From Microbacterium sp. AG1240 (GTDB taxonomy: Bacteria > Actinomycetota > Actinomycetes > Actinomycetales > Microbacteriaceae), in contig NZ_RBXJ01000001.1 of NCBI RefSeq assembly GCF_003635115.1, positions 1,732,696-1,796,695 on the forward strand: 64,000 nucleotides of DNA, read 5' to 3'. A program made the position numbers and the translations under genes. Shown one piece after another: positions 47,965 to 56,618 of the stretch. Position 1 is the stretch's first letter; each line of letters begins with the position of its first letter. Under the pieces are notes generated by a model. It saw only the letters and a list, made by a program, of their open reading frames with translations. It did not search any database and was not told the origin of the DNA.

Positions 47965-48752
47965 GGGGTCGTCCTTTCAAGAAGAGGTGAGTCGGAAAGA
48001 GGGTCGAAGGCGAGACGGAGCCGGCCGCCGTCGTGGTGCACGGTGGTGCGCACTCGGTACACCGGCTCGAGCTGCGCGGGGGTGAGAACCTCCGCCGCCG
48101 TTCCGGCGGCGACGATCAGGCCGTCATCGAGCAGGATCACGCGATCGCAGAACCGGGCCGCCAGGTCGAGGTCGTGCAGCACGACGACGGCCGTCCGTGC
48201 GATGCGGCGGACCGCGCCGAGGAGATCGAGCCGATGGCGGATGTCGAGGTGGTTCGTCGGTTCGTCGAGGAGCACGTGATCGGCCCCCTGCGCGGCAGCC
48301 CGTGCGAGCGCCACCCGTTGTCGTTCGCCGCCGGAGAGGCTCGTGAGCGCGACGGGCGCCGCGTCGACGAGATCTACCAGGGCGAGGGCCTCGAGCACAC
48401 GCCGATCGACGTCGCCGCGTGCGTGCGTGCCGCGGCGGGCATCCGCACCCAGCCTCACCTCGTCCGCCGCCGTGCCCGCCTGATCCGAGGCGGAGTGCTG
48501 GCCCACGAAGGCGATCCGCGCGGATATTTCACGGCGGCGGAGCCGAGCGAGGTCGTCGCCGTCGATCTCGACGCGACCCGCGCGCAACGGCATCGCACGG
48601 AAGAGCGCGCGCAGCAGCGTGCTCTTGCCGCTTCCGTTCGGACCGACGATGCCGAGCACCTCACCGTCGTGCACGGTCAGATCGATCGGACGATCGCCGC
48701 CGAGAAGGACGCGGTCACCGACACCGACGGTGATGGCCCGCGCGCGGATCAT
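47961..48752 (-). CDS. ABC transporter ATP-binding protein, FecE/BtuD-like
   Basis: The 263-residue ATPase has Walker A GPNGSGKSTLLRALF (near residue 40), Q-loop and ABC signature SLSGGERQRVALARAAAQG, and Walker B HVLLDEPTNHLDIR. It fits the iron-siderophore/B12/heme-type importer family and also resembles the clade annotated as a proposed F420-0 transporter in actinobacteria. Overlaps both neighbours by 4 bp. The transported substrate is not settled. Confidence 0.93.
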   Translation of the reverse strand: MIRARAITVGVGDRVLLGGDRPIDLTVHDGEVLGIVGPNGSGKSTLLRALFRAMPLRAGRVEIDGDDLARLRRREISARIAFVGQHSASDQAGTAADEVRLGADARRGTHARGDVDRRVLEALALVDLVDAAPVALTSLSGGERQRVALARAAAQGADHVLLDEPTNHLDIRHRLDLLGAVRRIARTAVVVLHDLDLAARFCDRVILLDDGLIVAAGTAAEVLTPAQLEPVYRVRTTVHHDGGRLRLAFDPLSDSPLLERTTP

Positions 48753-49750
48753 CCGAGAGCCGCGAGCCGGTCTGCCAGCTCCTGCGGTCCGCGCACGCTG
48801 AGCACCGAGGGCGGATCGGTGTACGAGAACGGCAGCGCGACGACGCGGCCAGAACGGACGGCGGTCATCTCGCCCACACCGGGGGCCTCCCGGAACGCCT
48901 CGACCGCGCTCTCGGCGTCGGTGCCGGAGTACAGCACGACCACCGTCTCCGGGTCGCGCGCGACGAGGTCCTCGACGTTCACGTCGAACACCCGATCGGG
49001 GACGTCGGCGTAGACATTCGTGAGGCCCGCTGCTTGGAACACCGGGGTCACCATGCTCGCGGCACCGTACGGCGAGATGACGCTGCCCCCGGAGGAGACG
49101 TACACCGCGGCGGCCGAGCCTGCCGAAGGTGCGGGTGAGGCGATCTGCTGCTGCGCCTCGACGATGGCCTGCTGCGCCTTCGACTCCTCACCGAGGACCG
49201 TGCCGTAATCGCGCAGCTCGCCCCACACCCGGTCGAAGGTCGCCGTCGGCGACCCCTCGGCCGACGGGTTCAGGCAGTAGGCCGAGGGCGTGTAGACGGG
49301 GACGCCCGCGGCGGCGAGAGCGTCGACGTCGACCGCGTTCTCCGGTGCGATCACCAGGTCGGGTTCGGCGCCGAGGATGCTCTCCTGGGATACCACCGAA
49401 CCCCCGGTCGCGTTCTTCTCCGCCGTCAGCACCGTCGACGAGGCGAGCCGGTCGTAGGTCGCCTGCTCGTACAGTCCCTCCTCCGGCTGCGAGGTGACGG
49501 CGACGACACGGTCGACGGCGTCCAATGCCTCCAGGTTCGCGAGGGCGTCGCTGTTGACCAGGACGATGCGCTGCGGAGCGTGCTCGAGGGTGAGCTCCGA
49601 TCCGCAGTTCTGGATGCTGACCGGGAAGGCGTCCGCAGCATCCGAACGGCTCGGCGCGACTCCGGCGCTCGCTCCGGCCGCGCAGGCGGTGAGGGTCACA
49701 CCCAGCGCGAGCATCGTCGCGGTCAGAGCCAAGAGGCGAGGGGGTTTCAT
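48749..49750 (-). CDS. ABC transporter substrate-binding lipoprotein, FecB/BtuF-like
   Basis: The 333-residue protein has a lipoprotein signal peptide with the lipobox LTAC near residue 23. The periplasmic-binding fold of the FecB type is seen in SIQNCGSELTLEHAPQRIVL, EPDLVIAPENAVDVDALAAA, VPVYTPSAYC and PDRVFDVNVEDLVARDPETV. The start at 49750 was preferred over 49777 because it overlaps the permease stop as ATGA and has AAAGGA upstream. Homologues in related genomes are often labelled F420-0-binding protein by name; a metal chelate, heme or corrinoid substrate is equally compatible. Confidence 0.9.
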   Translation of the reverse strand: MKPPRLLALTATMLALGVTLTACAAGASAGVAPSRSDAADAFPVSIQNCGSELTLEHAPQRIVLVNSDALANLEALDAVDRVVAVTSQPEEGLYEQATYDRLASSTVLTAEKNATGGSVVSQESILGAEPDLVIAPENAVDVDALAAAGVPVYTPSAYCLNPSAEGSPTATFDRVWGELRDYGTVLGEESKAQQAIVEAQQQIASPAPSAGSAAAVYVSSGGSVISPYGAASMVTPVFQAAGLTNVYADVPDRVFDVNVEDLVARDPETVVVLYSGTDAESAVEAFREAPGVGEMTAVRSGRVVALPFSYTDPPSVLSVRGPQELADRLAALG

Positions 49751-50886
49751 GAGGTGGTTCCTTTCGAGCGGTGCCACCGGGGGTGGCGAGGTGACGCGGA
49801 TGAGGTACCGGCGCGGGAGCGCAGAAGAATGAGCAGGAGCGGGCCGCCGATGACCCCGGTGATCACGCCCACCGGGATTTCCTGCGGCGCGTATGCGGTG
49901 CGCGCGATGGTGTCGGCGGCCACCAGCAGGAGGGCGCCGAGGAGCGCTGACGCGGGCAGGACGAGACGGTGGCGTGCGCCGACGAGCCGTCGGGCGAGGT
50001 GCGGGACGACCAGCCCGATGAATCCGATGCCGCCGACCGCGGCGACCACGATGCCGACCACCGCGCTCGTGGCCGCCATCATGACGATCCGCGCCCGTTC
50101 CGGCTCGATGCCCGCCGAGCGGGCGGAGTCGTCACCGGAAGCGAGGGCGTCGATCGCGGGTGCGGCGACCATCGCCGCCGTAAGTCCCACGACGGCGAAG
50201 ACCGCCGCGACGGCGAGCGAGAGGGGCTGAACGGCGGCGAGAGAACCGAGAAGCCAGAAGAGCACCGACCGTGCTGCCTCGGGAGAGTCGCTGGAGAAGA
50301 TGAGGAAGCTGGTGACGGCGTTCAGGGCGTAGCCGACGGCGAGTCCCGCGAGGACGAGTCGGTAGGGGCCGCGCGCGGCGGCGGTACCCGCCAGAGCCAA
50401 CACCAAGGCGATCGCTCCGACCGCCCCGACGAGCGCGCCGAACGAGAATAGGAGGGCGCTTCCGCTCCCCAACACGAGAGCGACGAGCGCGGCGCCCGTC
50501 GAGGCGCCGGAGTTGATGCCGAGCAGGTAGGGGTCGGCGAGGCCGTTTCGCGACAGGGCCTGGAAGACGGCGCCCGCGGTGGCGAGGACGGCGCCCGCCA
50601 CGATGGCCATGGCGATGCGCGGCAGTCGTGTGCTCCACACGATCGCCCCGGCGGGGCCCGCCGTCTCGCCCCCCGACAACGTGGTGAGGACGACGTCGAC
50701 GACGACCCCGGGTGCAATCGGAACGGGTCCGATGCCGGCCGCGAGGATCGCCGAGGCGAGCGTGGCGGCGGCCAGGATGATGACCCACGCTCGCGCTCGA
50801 CGGCGCAGTCGGCGCATGGCGGCCAGGGCGCCGGGTTGCACGAGATCGCCCGCACCGACGGCGGAGGAGGAGAGCGAAGATGACAC
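49747..50886 (-). CDS. ABC transporter permease, FecCD/BtuC family
   Basis: The 379-residue permease has about ten membrane helices. The family segment LSRNGLADPYLLGINSGAS (about 117-135) is the FecCD signature. Other typical parts are WLLGSLAAVQPLSLAVA and the C-terminal IGFIGLVVPHLARRLVG. It starts with ATG at 50886, about 14 bp downstream of a palindromic box at 50900-50929, and is the first gene of the permease-binding protein-ATPase-methyltransferase operon. Confidence 0.93.
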   Translation of the reverse strand: MSSSLSSSAVGAGDLVQPGALAAMRRLRRRARAWVIILAAATLASAILAAGIGPVPIAPGVVVDVVLTTLSGGETAGPAGAIVWSTRLPRIAMAIVAGAVLATAGAVFQALSRNGLADPYLLGINSGASTGAALVALVLGSGSALLFSFGALVGAVGAIALVLALAGTAAARGPYRLVLAGLAVGYALNAVTSFLIFSSDSPEAARSVLFWLLGSLAAVQPLSLAVAAVFAVVGLTAAMVAAPAIDALASGDDSARSAGIEPERARIVMMAATSAVVGIVVAAVGGIGFIGLVVPHLARRLVGARHRLVLPASALLGALLLVAADTIARTAYAPQEIPVGVITGVIGGPLLLILLRSRAGTSSASPRHPRWHRSKGTTS

Positions 50887-50899
50887 GGGACCCTGTCGT

Positions 50900-50929
50900 G
50901 TTACTGATAACGGTTCTCATTACAGTAAC
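50900..50929 (-). promoter_or_regulatory. Fur/Zur-like palindrome upstream of the FecCD cassette
   Basis: Inside this segment TGATAACGGTTCTCA (50905-50919) has the symmetric 7-1-7 shape TGAnAAC-n-GTTnTCA typical of Fur/Zur-family boxes. It is flanked by a further perfect inverted repeat, GTTACTG and CAGTAAC. It lies 13 bp before the permease ATG, in the expected promoter position. The match to a Zur box is partial (10 of 15 bases to an actinobacterial Zur-type consensus). Confidence 0.55.
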
Positions 50930-50962
50930 GGATCGCCGACATCGTCATCGCACGACGAAAGA

Positions 50963-50981
50963 CGGGGACCCTCGGTCCCCG
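50963..50981 (-). terminator. Terminator of the UbiB-family gene
   Basis: CGGGGACC-CTC-GGTCCCCG is an 8-bp perfect stem with a 3-base loop. On the minus strand it is followed by TCTTTCGTC, 28 bp after the stop of the kinase-like gene. Confidence 0.75.
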
Positions 50982-51008
50982 CGAGTCGGCCGCGGTCGCG
51001 CCGGGCTG

Positions 51009-52703
51009 CTAGCTCGGGCCGCGGCGGTTCGTGAACCCGGCGAAGAGGGCGTGCAGGAGCGGGACGACCGAGATCGACATCAGCACCGTGCCGAACGCGG
51101 CGTCGTCGACCCGCAGCACAGCACCGGCGATGAGGAGGGCCGAGAAGAGCACGGCCGAGACGATGCGCCGCCCCATGCGTTCGAGCGAGCCGATGCGCCG
51201 ATCAAGCTTCGGGGTCTGGACGGCGATGCGGCCGTCTTCGATACGGGTCGCGAGGTCGTCGAACCTCCGCGGCAGACGCGCGGCGAGTCCGGCGAGAGAC
51301 ACCGCCTCCCTCGCGAAGCCCTGCACCACGTTGCCACCCTCTTCGCGGATCAGGCGGTTGGCGTAGGGTTCGACGGCGTCCCAGATGTTGAAAGCGGGGT
51401 CGAGCGCGCTGCAGTTGCCCGAGACGAGAGACATCGCCCGGATGATGAGGAGGAAGTTCTCCGGCAGCTGGAACGGCAGCGACCTGACCACGTCGCCGAA
51501 CTCGACGGCGAACGCGCGGAACTCCCGGGGGTCGACCTCCTGCAGCTCGGCGAAGCCCATTCCCCCGAAGCGGGCGAAGAGCTGGGTCATCGCGCGCTCG
51601 AGTTCGGCGGTGTCAGCCGACGGCAGAAGCACGCCGACATCGCGGATGCCGTCGACGAGGCCCTTCCCGTCGCGGGAGGCGGCGGCGATCAGCAGGCGCC
51701 GGAGTCCGCGGCGGAGTCCTTCGGGTACCTCGCCCATCATGCCGAAATCGATGAAGGTGAGGTGCCAGGCGCGACCCGTCGTCGGGTCGGGCTCGTTCGG
51801 GGTGACGAAGATGTTGCCGGGGTGCGGATCGGCGTGGAAGAAGCCGTCCGCGAACAGCTGATCGAACATGACCGAGGCGAACTCGATCGCGACCTCGGCG
51901 GGGTCGATGCCGGCGGCGCGCAGTGCGGCGACGTCGGTGATCTTGATCGCGGTGACGTCTTCCAGGGTGAGCACGCGACGGGTGGTGCGCTCCCAGACGA
52001 TCTCGGGCACCGTGACGCGCCCGTCGCCGGCGAAGTCGTTCGCGAACCGTTCGGAGTTGGCCGCCTCGTGCAGGTAGTCGATCTCCTCGAGGCTCGTGTG
52101 CGCGAACTCCTCGACGAGGGCGTGCATGTCGACCCGGTCGGACACGAGGCGCACGCGGCTCAGCCATCGGGCGACCTGTCGCAGCGCGCGCAGATCGACG
52201 TCGACGACCTGGTCGATGCCGGGGCGCTGGATCTTGATGACGACTCCGGTGAGCCCGGTCTCCTCCGCGTCGCCGGGCGCGAGGGTCGCCCGGTGGGCCT
52301 GGCCGAGGGATGCCGCGGCCAGCGGCGTCGGATCGACCGATGCGAACGCCCGGTCGAGCAACACCCCGAGCTCGGCCTCGGCCAGCGCGCGGATCTGGGC
52401 GAAGGGCACGGCGGGCACCTCGTCCTGCAGACCTTCGAGCTCCTTCGTGATCTCGGGCGGCAGCACGTCGAGACGCGACGACATGAACTGCCCGACCTTG
52501 ATCATGAGGCCACCCAGGTCGACCGCGAGCCCGTGGAAGCGCCGTGCGATGTTCTGCAGGCGCTTCGTGCGGTTGCGAGCCGAGATGCGTGAGAGCCCGA
52601 GTCTCGGGAGGAACAGCTCGAACCACCACGCCTGCACGAGGTAGCGCGCGGCGAACCGCGTGATCCGTCGATAGCGGGCGCTCAGGTCGCCGGCGTCAGC
52701 CAT
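51009..52703 (-). CDS. ABC1/UbiB-family atypical kinase (AarF-like)
   Basis: The 564-residue protein has the UbiB hallmarks: IKVGQFMSSRLDVLPPEI (KxGQ, residues about 68-85), the Ala-rich loop AAASLGQAHRA, the lysine in VIKIQRPGI, HADPHPGNIF as catalytic loop, and DFGMMGE as the metal-binding aspartate. Two C-terminal hydrophobic helices anchor it. Such proteins support isoprenoid quinone synthesis or lipid handling. The start is ATG at 52703, backed by AAGGAG; an upstream ATG at 52736 would overlap the PadR spacer. It is followed by a terminator and lies downstream of the padR-like gene on the same strand. Confidence 0.9.
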   Translation of the reverse strand: MADAGDLSARYRRITRFAARYLVQAWWFELFLPRLGLSRISARNRTKRLQNIARRFHGLAVDLGGLMIKVGQFMSSRLDVLPPEITKELEGLQDEVPAVPFAQIRALAEAELGVLLDRAFASVDPTPLAAASLGQAHRATLAPGDAEETGLTGVVIKIQRPGIDQVVDVDLRALRQVARWLSRVRLVSDRVDMHALVEEFAHTSLEEIDYLHEAANSERFANDFAGDGRVTVPEIVWERTTRRVLTLEDVTAIKITDVAALRAAGIDPAEVAIEFASVMFDQLFADGFFHADPHPGNIFVTPNEPDPTTGRAWHLTFIDFGMMGEVPEGLRRGLRRLLIAAASRDGKGLVDGIRDVGVLLPSADTAELERAMTQLFARFGGMGFAELQEVDPREFRAFAVEFGDVVRSLPFQLPENFLLIIRAMSLVSGNCSALDPAFNIWDAVEPYANRLIREEGGNVVQGFAREAVSLAGLAARLPRRFDDLATRIEDGRIAVQTPKLDRRIGSLERMGRRIVSAVLFSALLIAGAVLRVDDAAFGTVLMSISVVPLLHALFAGFTNRRGPS

Positions 52704-52755
52704 GAGATCTCCTTGACGCCGGCGTGCCCTGGGCACCCGGTCGATCGGTGCAGCG

Positions 52756-53340
52756 TCAGCCCTGGGCGAGGATGGAGAAGATCTTACGGCGTGCCTCGTC
52801 GAGCACGTCGACCGCCTGCTTCACCTGCTCGGGGTTGCCGGAGCGCCCGACCTGGGCGACTGCCTGAGCGAGATCGACGCCGGCCTTGGGAAGGGCGCCG
52901 GTGCGAAGGTTCTCGCGGGATCCGGTCGCTTCCCAGGGAGCCGTGCGGTCGCTGTCGGCGCCGGCCACGTCGCGGCCCTCTTCGGTGAGCGAGTAGGTCT
53001 TGCGGCCCTCGGACTCGGTGGCGAGGATGAGGCCCTCGTCGGCGAGGAGCTGCAGCGTGGGGTACACCGAGCCGGGGCTCGGCTTCCAGCTGCCGCCGCT
53101 GCGGTCTTCGATCTCGCGGATGATCTGGTAGCCATGCATGGGCTTCTCGGCGAGGAGCGCGAGAACGGCGGCGCGGACGTCGCCGCGACCCACGCGGGTG
53201 CTGCCACCGCCGACCTTCTGCTCGAACTGCTTGCCGAACTGCTCCATTGCTTCCCAGATGCCGTTCAACGGCCAACCCTGACCGGCGCCGCGTCCGCGGC
53301 CGGCTCCGCCGAAGGCGTCGCTGCTGAAGGGATTGCTCAT
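52756..53340 (-). CDS. PadR-family transcriptional regulator
   Basis: The 194-residue regulator has a Gly/Arg-rich N-terminus, then the PadR winged helix (VRAAVLALLAEKPMHGYQII, and SVYPTLQLLADEGLILATES) followed by the usual C-terminal dimerisation helices. It lies just upstream of the UbiB-like gene (52 bp gap) on the same strand. A near-perfect 24-bp inverted repeat in its upstream region suggests autoregulation. Target ligand unknown. Confidence 0.9.
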   Translation of the reverse strand: MSNPFSSDAFGGAGRGRGAGQGWPLNGIWEAMEQFGKQFEQKVGGGSTRVGRGDVRAAVLALLAEKPMHGYQIIREIEDRSGGSWKPSPGSVYPTLQLLADEGLILATESEGRKTYSLTEEGRDVAGADSDRTAPWEATGSRENLRTGALPKAGVDLAQAVAQVGRSGNPEQVKQAVDVLDEARRKIFSILAQG

Positions 53341-53378
53341 GATGAACCTCCTGTGTGGGCCGGGCCCGGAGAGGACTC

Positions 53379-53402
53379 AGCGATACTCAACGATATATCG
53401 CT
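53379..53402. promoter_or_regulatory. Candidate PadR operator
   Basis: AGCGATA and TATCGCT form a 7-bp perfect inverted repeat with a 10-bp spacer; nested within is CGATATATCG, itself a perfect 10-bp palindrome (53391-53400). It lies 38-62 bp upstream of the PadR gene start, where a self-regulated promoter is expected. Confidence 0.55.
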
Positions 53403-53551
53403 CAGCATCCTTGCGGCCGGATCCTCAGACGTTGCTCAGGGTCGGCTGCGGTCGCTGCGGAGAAAGATCCCGAGCAGATGTCGATTCCCACGCTCGCCGT
53501 TCGACGCGATAGTGAGAGGGATGCGGGATCCCACCGAGCGAGGAGAGAACG

Positions 53552-53971
53552 ATGAAGCACATGCTGATCATGCGGGCCACCCAGCAGGCGGCCGACGCGT
53601 ACGCCGAGATGGACTTCGAGGCCGTCATCAACGCAATGGGCGCCTACAACGAGGCCATGATCACGGCAGGGGTCATGGTGTCGGGCGACGGCCTCGCGCC
53701 CGAGCCGGGCTACGTCGTCGACTTCGCCGGCGAGTCGCCCGTCGTCAGCGACGGCCCCTACGGGGAGATCCACGAGCTCTTCAACGGCTTCTGGATCATC
53801 CAGACCGCCACGGCCGAGGAGGCGCTCGAGTGGGCCAAGCGCGCCCCGCTCACCGCCGGGAACAAGCTCGAGGTGCGCCGCGTCACCGACGAGAGCGACT
53901 TCGCGGACTACGCCGACAACGAGTACGTCCAGAAGGAGAAGGAGTGGCGTCCCGCCTCCGGTACGGCGTGA
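53552..53971 (+). CDS. YCII-related (DGPF) domain protein
   Basis: A 139-residue small protein of the YCII/DGPF family: MKHMLIMRATQQAADAYAEM at the N-terminus, GGVMVSGDGLAPEPG-like segment (here AGVMVSGDGLAPEPG), VSDGPYGEIHELFNGFWI as the DGPF motif, and ATAEEALEWAKRAP. GAGGAGAG precedes the ATG. It stands 3 bp upstream of an ECF-type sigma factor gene, the arrangement known for ECF42 sigma factors, whose targets include DGPF genes. Enzymatic activity of the family is not established. Confidence 0.88.
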   Translation: MKHMLIMRATQQAADAYAEMDFEAVINAMGAYNEAMITAGVMVSGDGLAPEPGYVVDFAGESPVVSDGPYGEIHELFNGFWIIQTATAEEALEWAKRAPLTAGNKLEVRRVTDESDFADYADNEYVQKEKEWRPASGTA

Positions 53972-53974
53972 TCC

Positions 53975-55207
53975 ATGACCGACGCACGGCGCACGATCGA
54001 GGCCGTCTGGCGCATCGAGGGCGCGCGGATCGTGGCCTCGGTCGCCAAGGCGACCGGTGATCTCGGCCTCGCCGAAGACGTCGCGCAGGAGGCGGTCGTC
54101 GAGGCGCTGGCGTCGTGGGACCGCGAGATCCCGGCGAACCCCGGCGCGTGGCTCACGGCGGTCGCGAAGCGTCGCGCGGTCGATGCGTGGCGGCGCAGCG
54201 GGCGTCTCGACGACCGCCATGCCGCGATCGCTCTGACCCTCGACGAGGCGACCGCCGACGAATGGCAGCCGATCGACGACGACATCGTGCGGTTGGTCTT
54301 CACGGCGTGCAACCCGGCGCTCTCCCGCGAGTCGCAGGTCGCGCTGACGCTACGGGTCGTCGCGGGACTGACGACCGAGGAGATCGCACGGATGCTGCTG
54401 ACCACCGTGTCGACGGTGCAGGCTCGGATCACGCGGGCGAAGAAGACGCTCGCCGCCGCCCGGGTGCCCTTCGAGACGCCCGGGCCCGGTGACTGGGCGG
54501 CGCGCCTGACGGCCGTGCTCGGAGTGGTCTATCTCGTGTTCACCGAGGGGTACGCCGCGACCGGCGGCGAGAGGTGGGTGCGCCCCGACCTCGCCGACGA
54601 GGCGATCCGACTCGGCCGCGTCGTGGCGAGCCTTCTCCCCCGTGAACCCGAACCGCTCGCGCTGGTCGCCCTGATGGAGTTCCAGCGGTCGCGGTTCGCC
54701 GCGCGGGAGACGCCCGACGGCACGCCCATCCTGCTCGCCGATCAGGATCGCCGGAGGTGGGACCACGGGCAGATCGTCCGAGCGGTCAGCGTGCTGCGGA
54801 GAGCCGATGCGGTGGCGGCCGCCCGACGCACGGCACGCGGACCGTACGCGCTGCAGGCCGCGATCGCCGAGTGCCACGCGATCGCGCCGAGCGTTGAGGC
54901 GACGGACTGGGCGAGGATCGTGCTGCTCTACGAGACGCTGGGCCGCATCGCCCCGAATCCGGTGGTCGACCTCAACCACGCCGTGGCCGTGTCGATGGCG
55001 ACCGGGCCGGCTGAGGCTCTCGCGCTCGTCGAGGAGATCGACGACGCCGCGTTCCGCGGGTCGTACCTGCTGCCGAGCGTGCGCGGCGAGCTGCTGGCGC
55101 GAGTGGGTCGCCTCGACGAAGCACGCTCAGAGTTGCGCGCCGCGGCGTCGCTGGTGCGCAGCGCCGCCCAGCGATCGGTGCTCGAGGCGAAGGCCGACAG
55201 GCTGTGA
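53975..55207 (+). CDS. ECF42-like RNA polymerase sigma factor with C-terminal extension
   Basis: The 410-residue protein has sigma-2 (GLAEDVAQEAVVEALASW) and sigma-4 (LRVVAGLTTEEIARMLLTT and VSTVQARITRAKKTLAAA) regions followed by a long C-terminal extension of about 220 residues (DUF6596/tetratricopeptide-like: YLVFTEGYAATGGERW, PNPVVDLNHAVAVSMATGPA, and EEIDDAAFRGSYLLPSVRGE). No anti-sigma factor gene lies beside it, in accord with ECF42, where the extension itself is regulatory. It follows the DGPF gene by 3 bp. Start ATG at 53975. Confidence 0.9.
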   Translation: MTDARRTIEAVWRIEGARIVASVAKATGDLGLAEDVAQEAVVEALASWDREIPANPGAWLTAVAKRRAVDAWRRSGRLDDRHAAIALTLDEATADEWQPIDDDIVRLVFTACNPALSRESQVALTLRVVAGLTTEEIARMLLTTVSTVQARITRAKKTLAAARVPFETPGPGDWAARLTAVLGVVYLVFTEGYAATGGERWVRPDLADEAIRLGRVVASLLPREPEPLALVALMEFQRSRFAARETPDGTPILLADQDRRRWDHGQIVRAVSVLRRADAVAAARRTARGPYALQAAIAECHAIAPSVEATDWARIVLLYETLGRIAPNPVVDLNHAVAVSMATGPAEALALVEEIDDAAFRGSYLLPSVRGELLARVGRLDEARSELRAAASLVRSAAQRSVLEAKADRL

Positions 55208-55214
55208 CGCGCGG

Positions 55215-55376
55215 TCAGTCGATCGACGACGGGTCGTCGACCGTCGACGGCCGGCCGTGCGTGTCGAGCGAACGATGACGGGCGTCTCCGCCGTGCTCTT
55301 CGTCGGCGAGCGCGTCGTGCGCCGCGGCGATCTCGTCGGCCCCGCCGGGCTCCTCGGTCGGACTGCGGTGAGTCAT
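55215..55376 (-). CDS. Small acidic hypothetical protein (53 aa)
   Basis: A short open frame with ATG and stop, translating to MTHRSPTEEPGGADEIAAAH and continuing with a hydrophilic His/Asp-rich stretch ending DDPSSID. It lies in the 273-bp space between the ECF sigma gene and the next plus-strand gene, which would otherwise be empty. No homologue is recognised, and coding is inferred from base composition and the clean start and stop. Could be spurious. Confidence 0.45.
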   Translation of the reverse strand: MTHRSPTEEPGGADEIAAAHDALADEEHGGDARHRSLDTHGRPSTVDDPSSID

Positions 55377-55480
55377 GCCCCGAACATACTCCGGCTACCT
55401 CGTTCGGGCGCGGGCCTTCGCACTCCCCCACCACGGGCGCGTGGGCGGGCGCAGCATCCGGATGCTGGTTGACTGGCCGC

Positions 55481-56617
55481 ATGGACCTGCGCTGGATGAC
55501 CGCGCCGCCCGACGAGGTCGCCGAGGCGATGGCGACCGTGCGGCGCGAGACCCGGCCGAGCTGGTCTCCGACGAAGCGCCAGGTGCTGCTGCACGTCAAC
55601 AACTGCCTGCTGCTCTGGTACATGTTCGTGGTCTTCATGGCCATCGGCGTGCAGGTCGACGCGGTGCAGGACGGCCAGCTGGCTTCCCGCGACGTCGCCG
55701 TGCTGAGCGTGACGATGCCGATCCTCGCGGTCTGGCTGATCGGCACCGTGCTGCTGTACCGGGCGACGAAACGTCCGCCCTCGGCGCGGGCACGGCTGAA
55801 GGAGTGGCGGCGCACCCTGACGGCGCTCGCGAACGGGTACGAGCCGCGCCCCAGCGAGCGGGCGACGTTCTCGGCCCTCATCACCAGCTCCAGCGTCGGG
55901 GTGCGCGCGTATCCGCGCTTCGCGGCGCGCGGCGCCGAGTTCGGCGTGCTCAAGGCACGCGGGCCGCGAGCTACCGAGTGGCAGTACATCGCGGTGAGAC
56001 TCTCCGCACCCCTGCCGCACCTGATTCTCGATGCGACCTCGAACAACGGTGTCGGCACCGACCTGCCCGCGGGGGTCGACCGCGGGCAGCGTCTCTCGCT
56101 CGAGGGCGACTTCGACCGCTGGTTCCGGGTCTACTCCCCCGCGCAGTACGGGCAGGACGCGCTCTACGTGCTCACTCCCGATCTCATGGCTGCCCTCGTC
56201 GATCACGCGAGCGCGTACAACGTCGAGATCGTCGACGACACCCTGGTGTTCTTCACCGCGCCCGGCGTCGACTTCTTCGACGTCGAGCACTGGGAGCGTG
56301 TGAGCTCCGCACTGGAGGAGGTCGTGCCCCGCGTGACGTCGAAGGCGCGGCACTACCTCGACGAGCGCGTGCCCGGGCAGGACGTGCCGTTCGCCCTCGC
56401 CGCCGTGAAAGCGGCGCTCGATCGTCCGGGGGTGCCGTGGACGCCGCCCGATCCCGTGATCGGCAACGACGGACGACGTCTCACGGTGCGCAACCGGCAG
56501 ACGGGCATGGGGCCGATCGTCGCCGCGATCGCGTGGTACGTCTTCCGAACCTCGCTCTACGTCGTGCCCGGACTCTTCGCGTTCGCGGGGTTCATGTCGA
56601 TCGTCGACGGGCGCTGA
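55481..56617 (+). CDS. Hypothetical membrane protein
   Basis: A 378-residue protein not recognised. Two N-terminal hydrophobic segments (about residues 36-60 and 75-95) are followed by a large soluble part with LPHLILDATSNNGVGTDLPA, and a C-terminal hydrophobic helix (about 340-372, ending FAGFMSIVDGR). The start MDLRWMTAPP at 55481 is preferred; MTGR at 55469 gives four extra residues. It is convergent with the CocE-type hydrolase gene (1 bp apart). No known catalytic motif is seen. Confidence 0.7.
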   Translation: MDLRWMTAPPDEVAEAMATVRRETRPSWSPTKRQVLLHVNNCLLLWYMFVVFMAIGVQVDAVQDGQLASRDVAVLSVTMPILAVWLIGTVLLYRATKRPPSARARLKEWRRTLTALANGYEPRPSERATFSALITSSSVGVRAYPRFAARGAEFGVLKARGPRATEWQYIAVRLSAPLPHLILDATSNNGVGTDLPAGVDRGQRLSLEGDFDRWFRVYSPAQYGQDALYVLTPDLMAALVDHASAYNVEIVDDTLVFFTAPGVDFFDVEHWERVSSALEEVVPRVTSKARHYLDERVPGQDVPFALAAVKAALDRPGVPWTPPDPVIGNDGRRLTVRNRQTGMGPIVAAIAWYVFRTSLYVVPGLFAFAGFMSIVDGR

Positions 56618-56618
56618 G

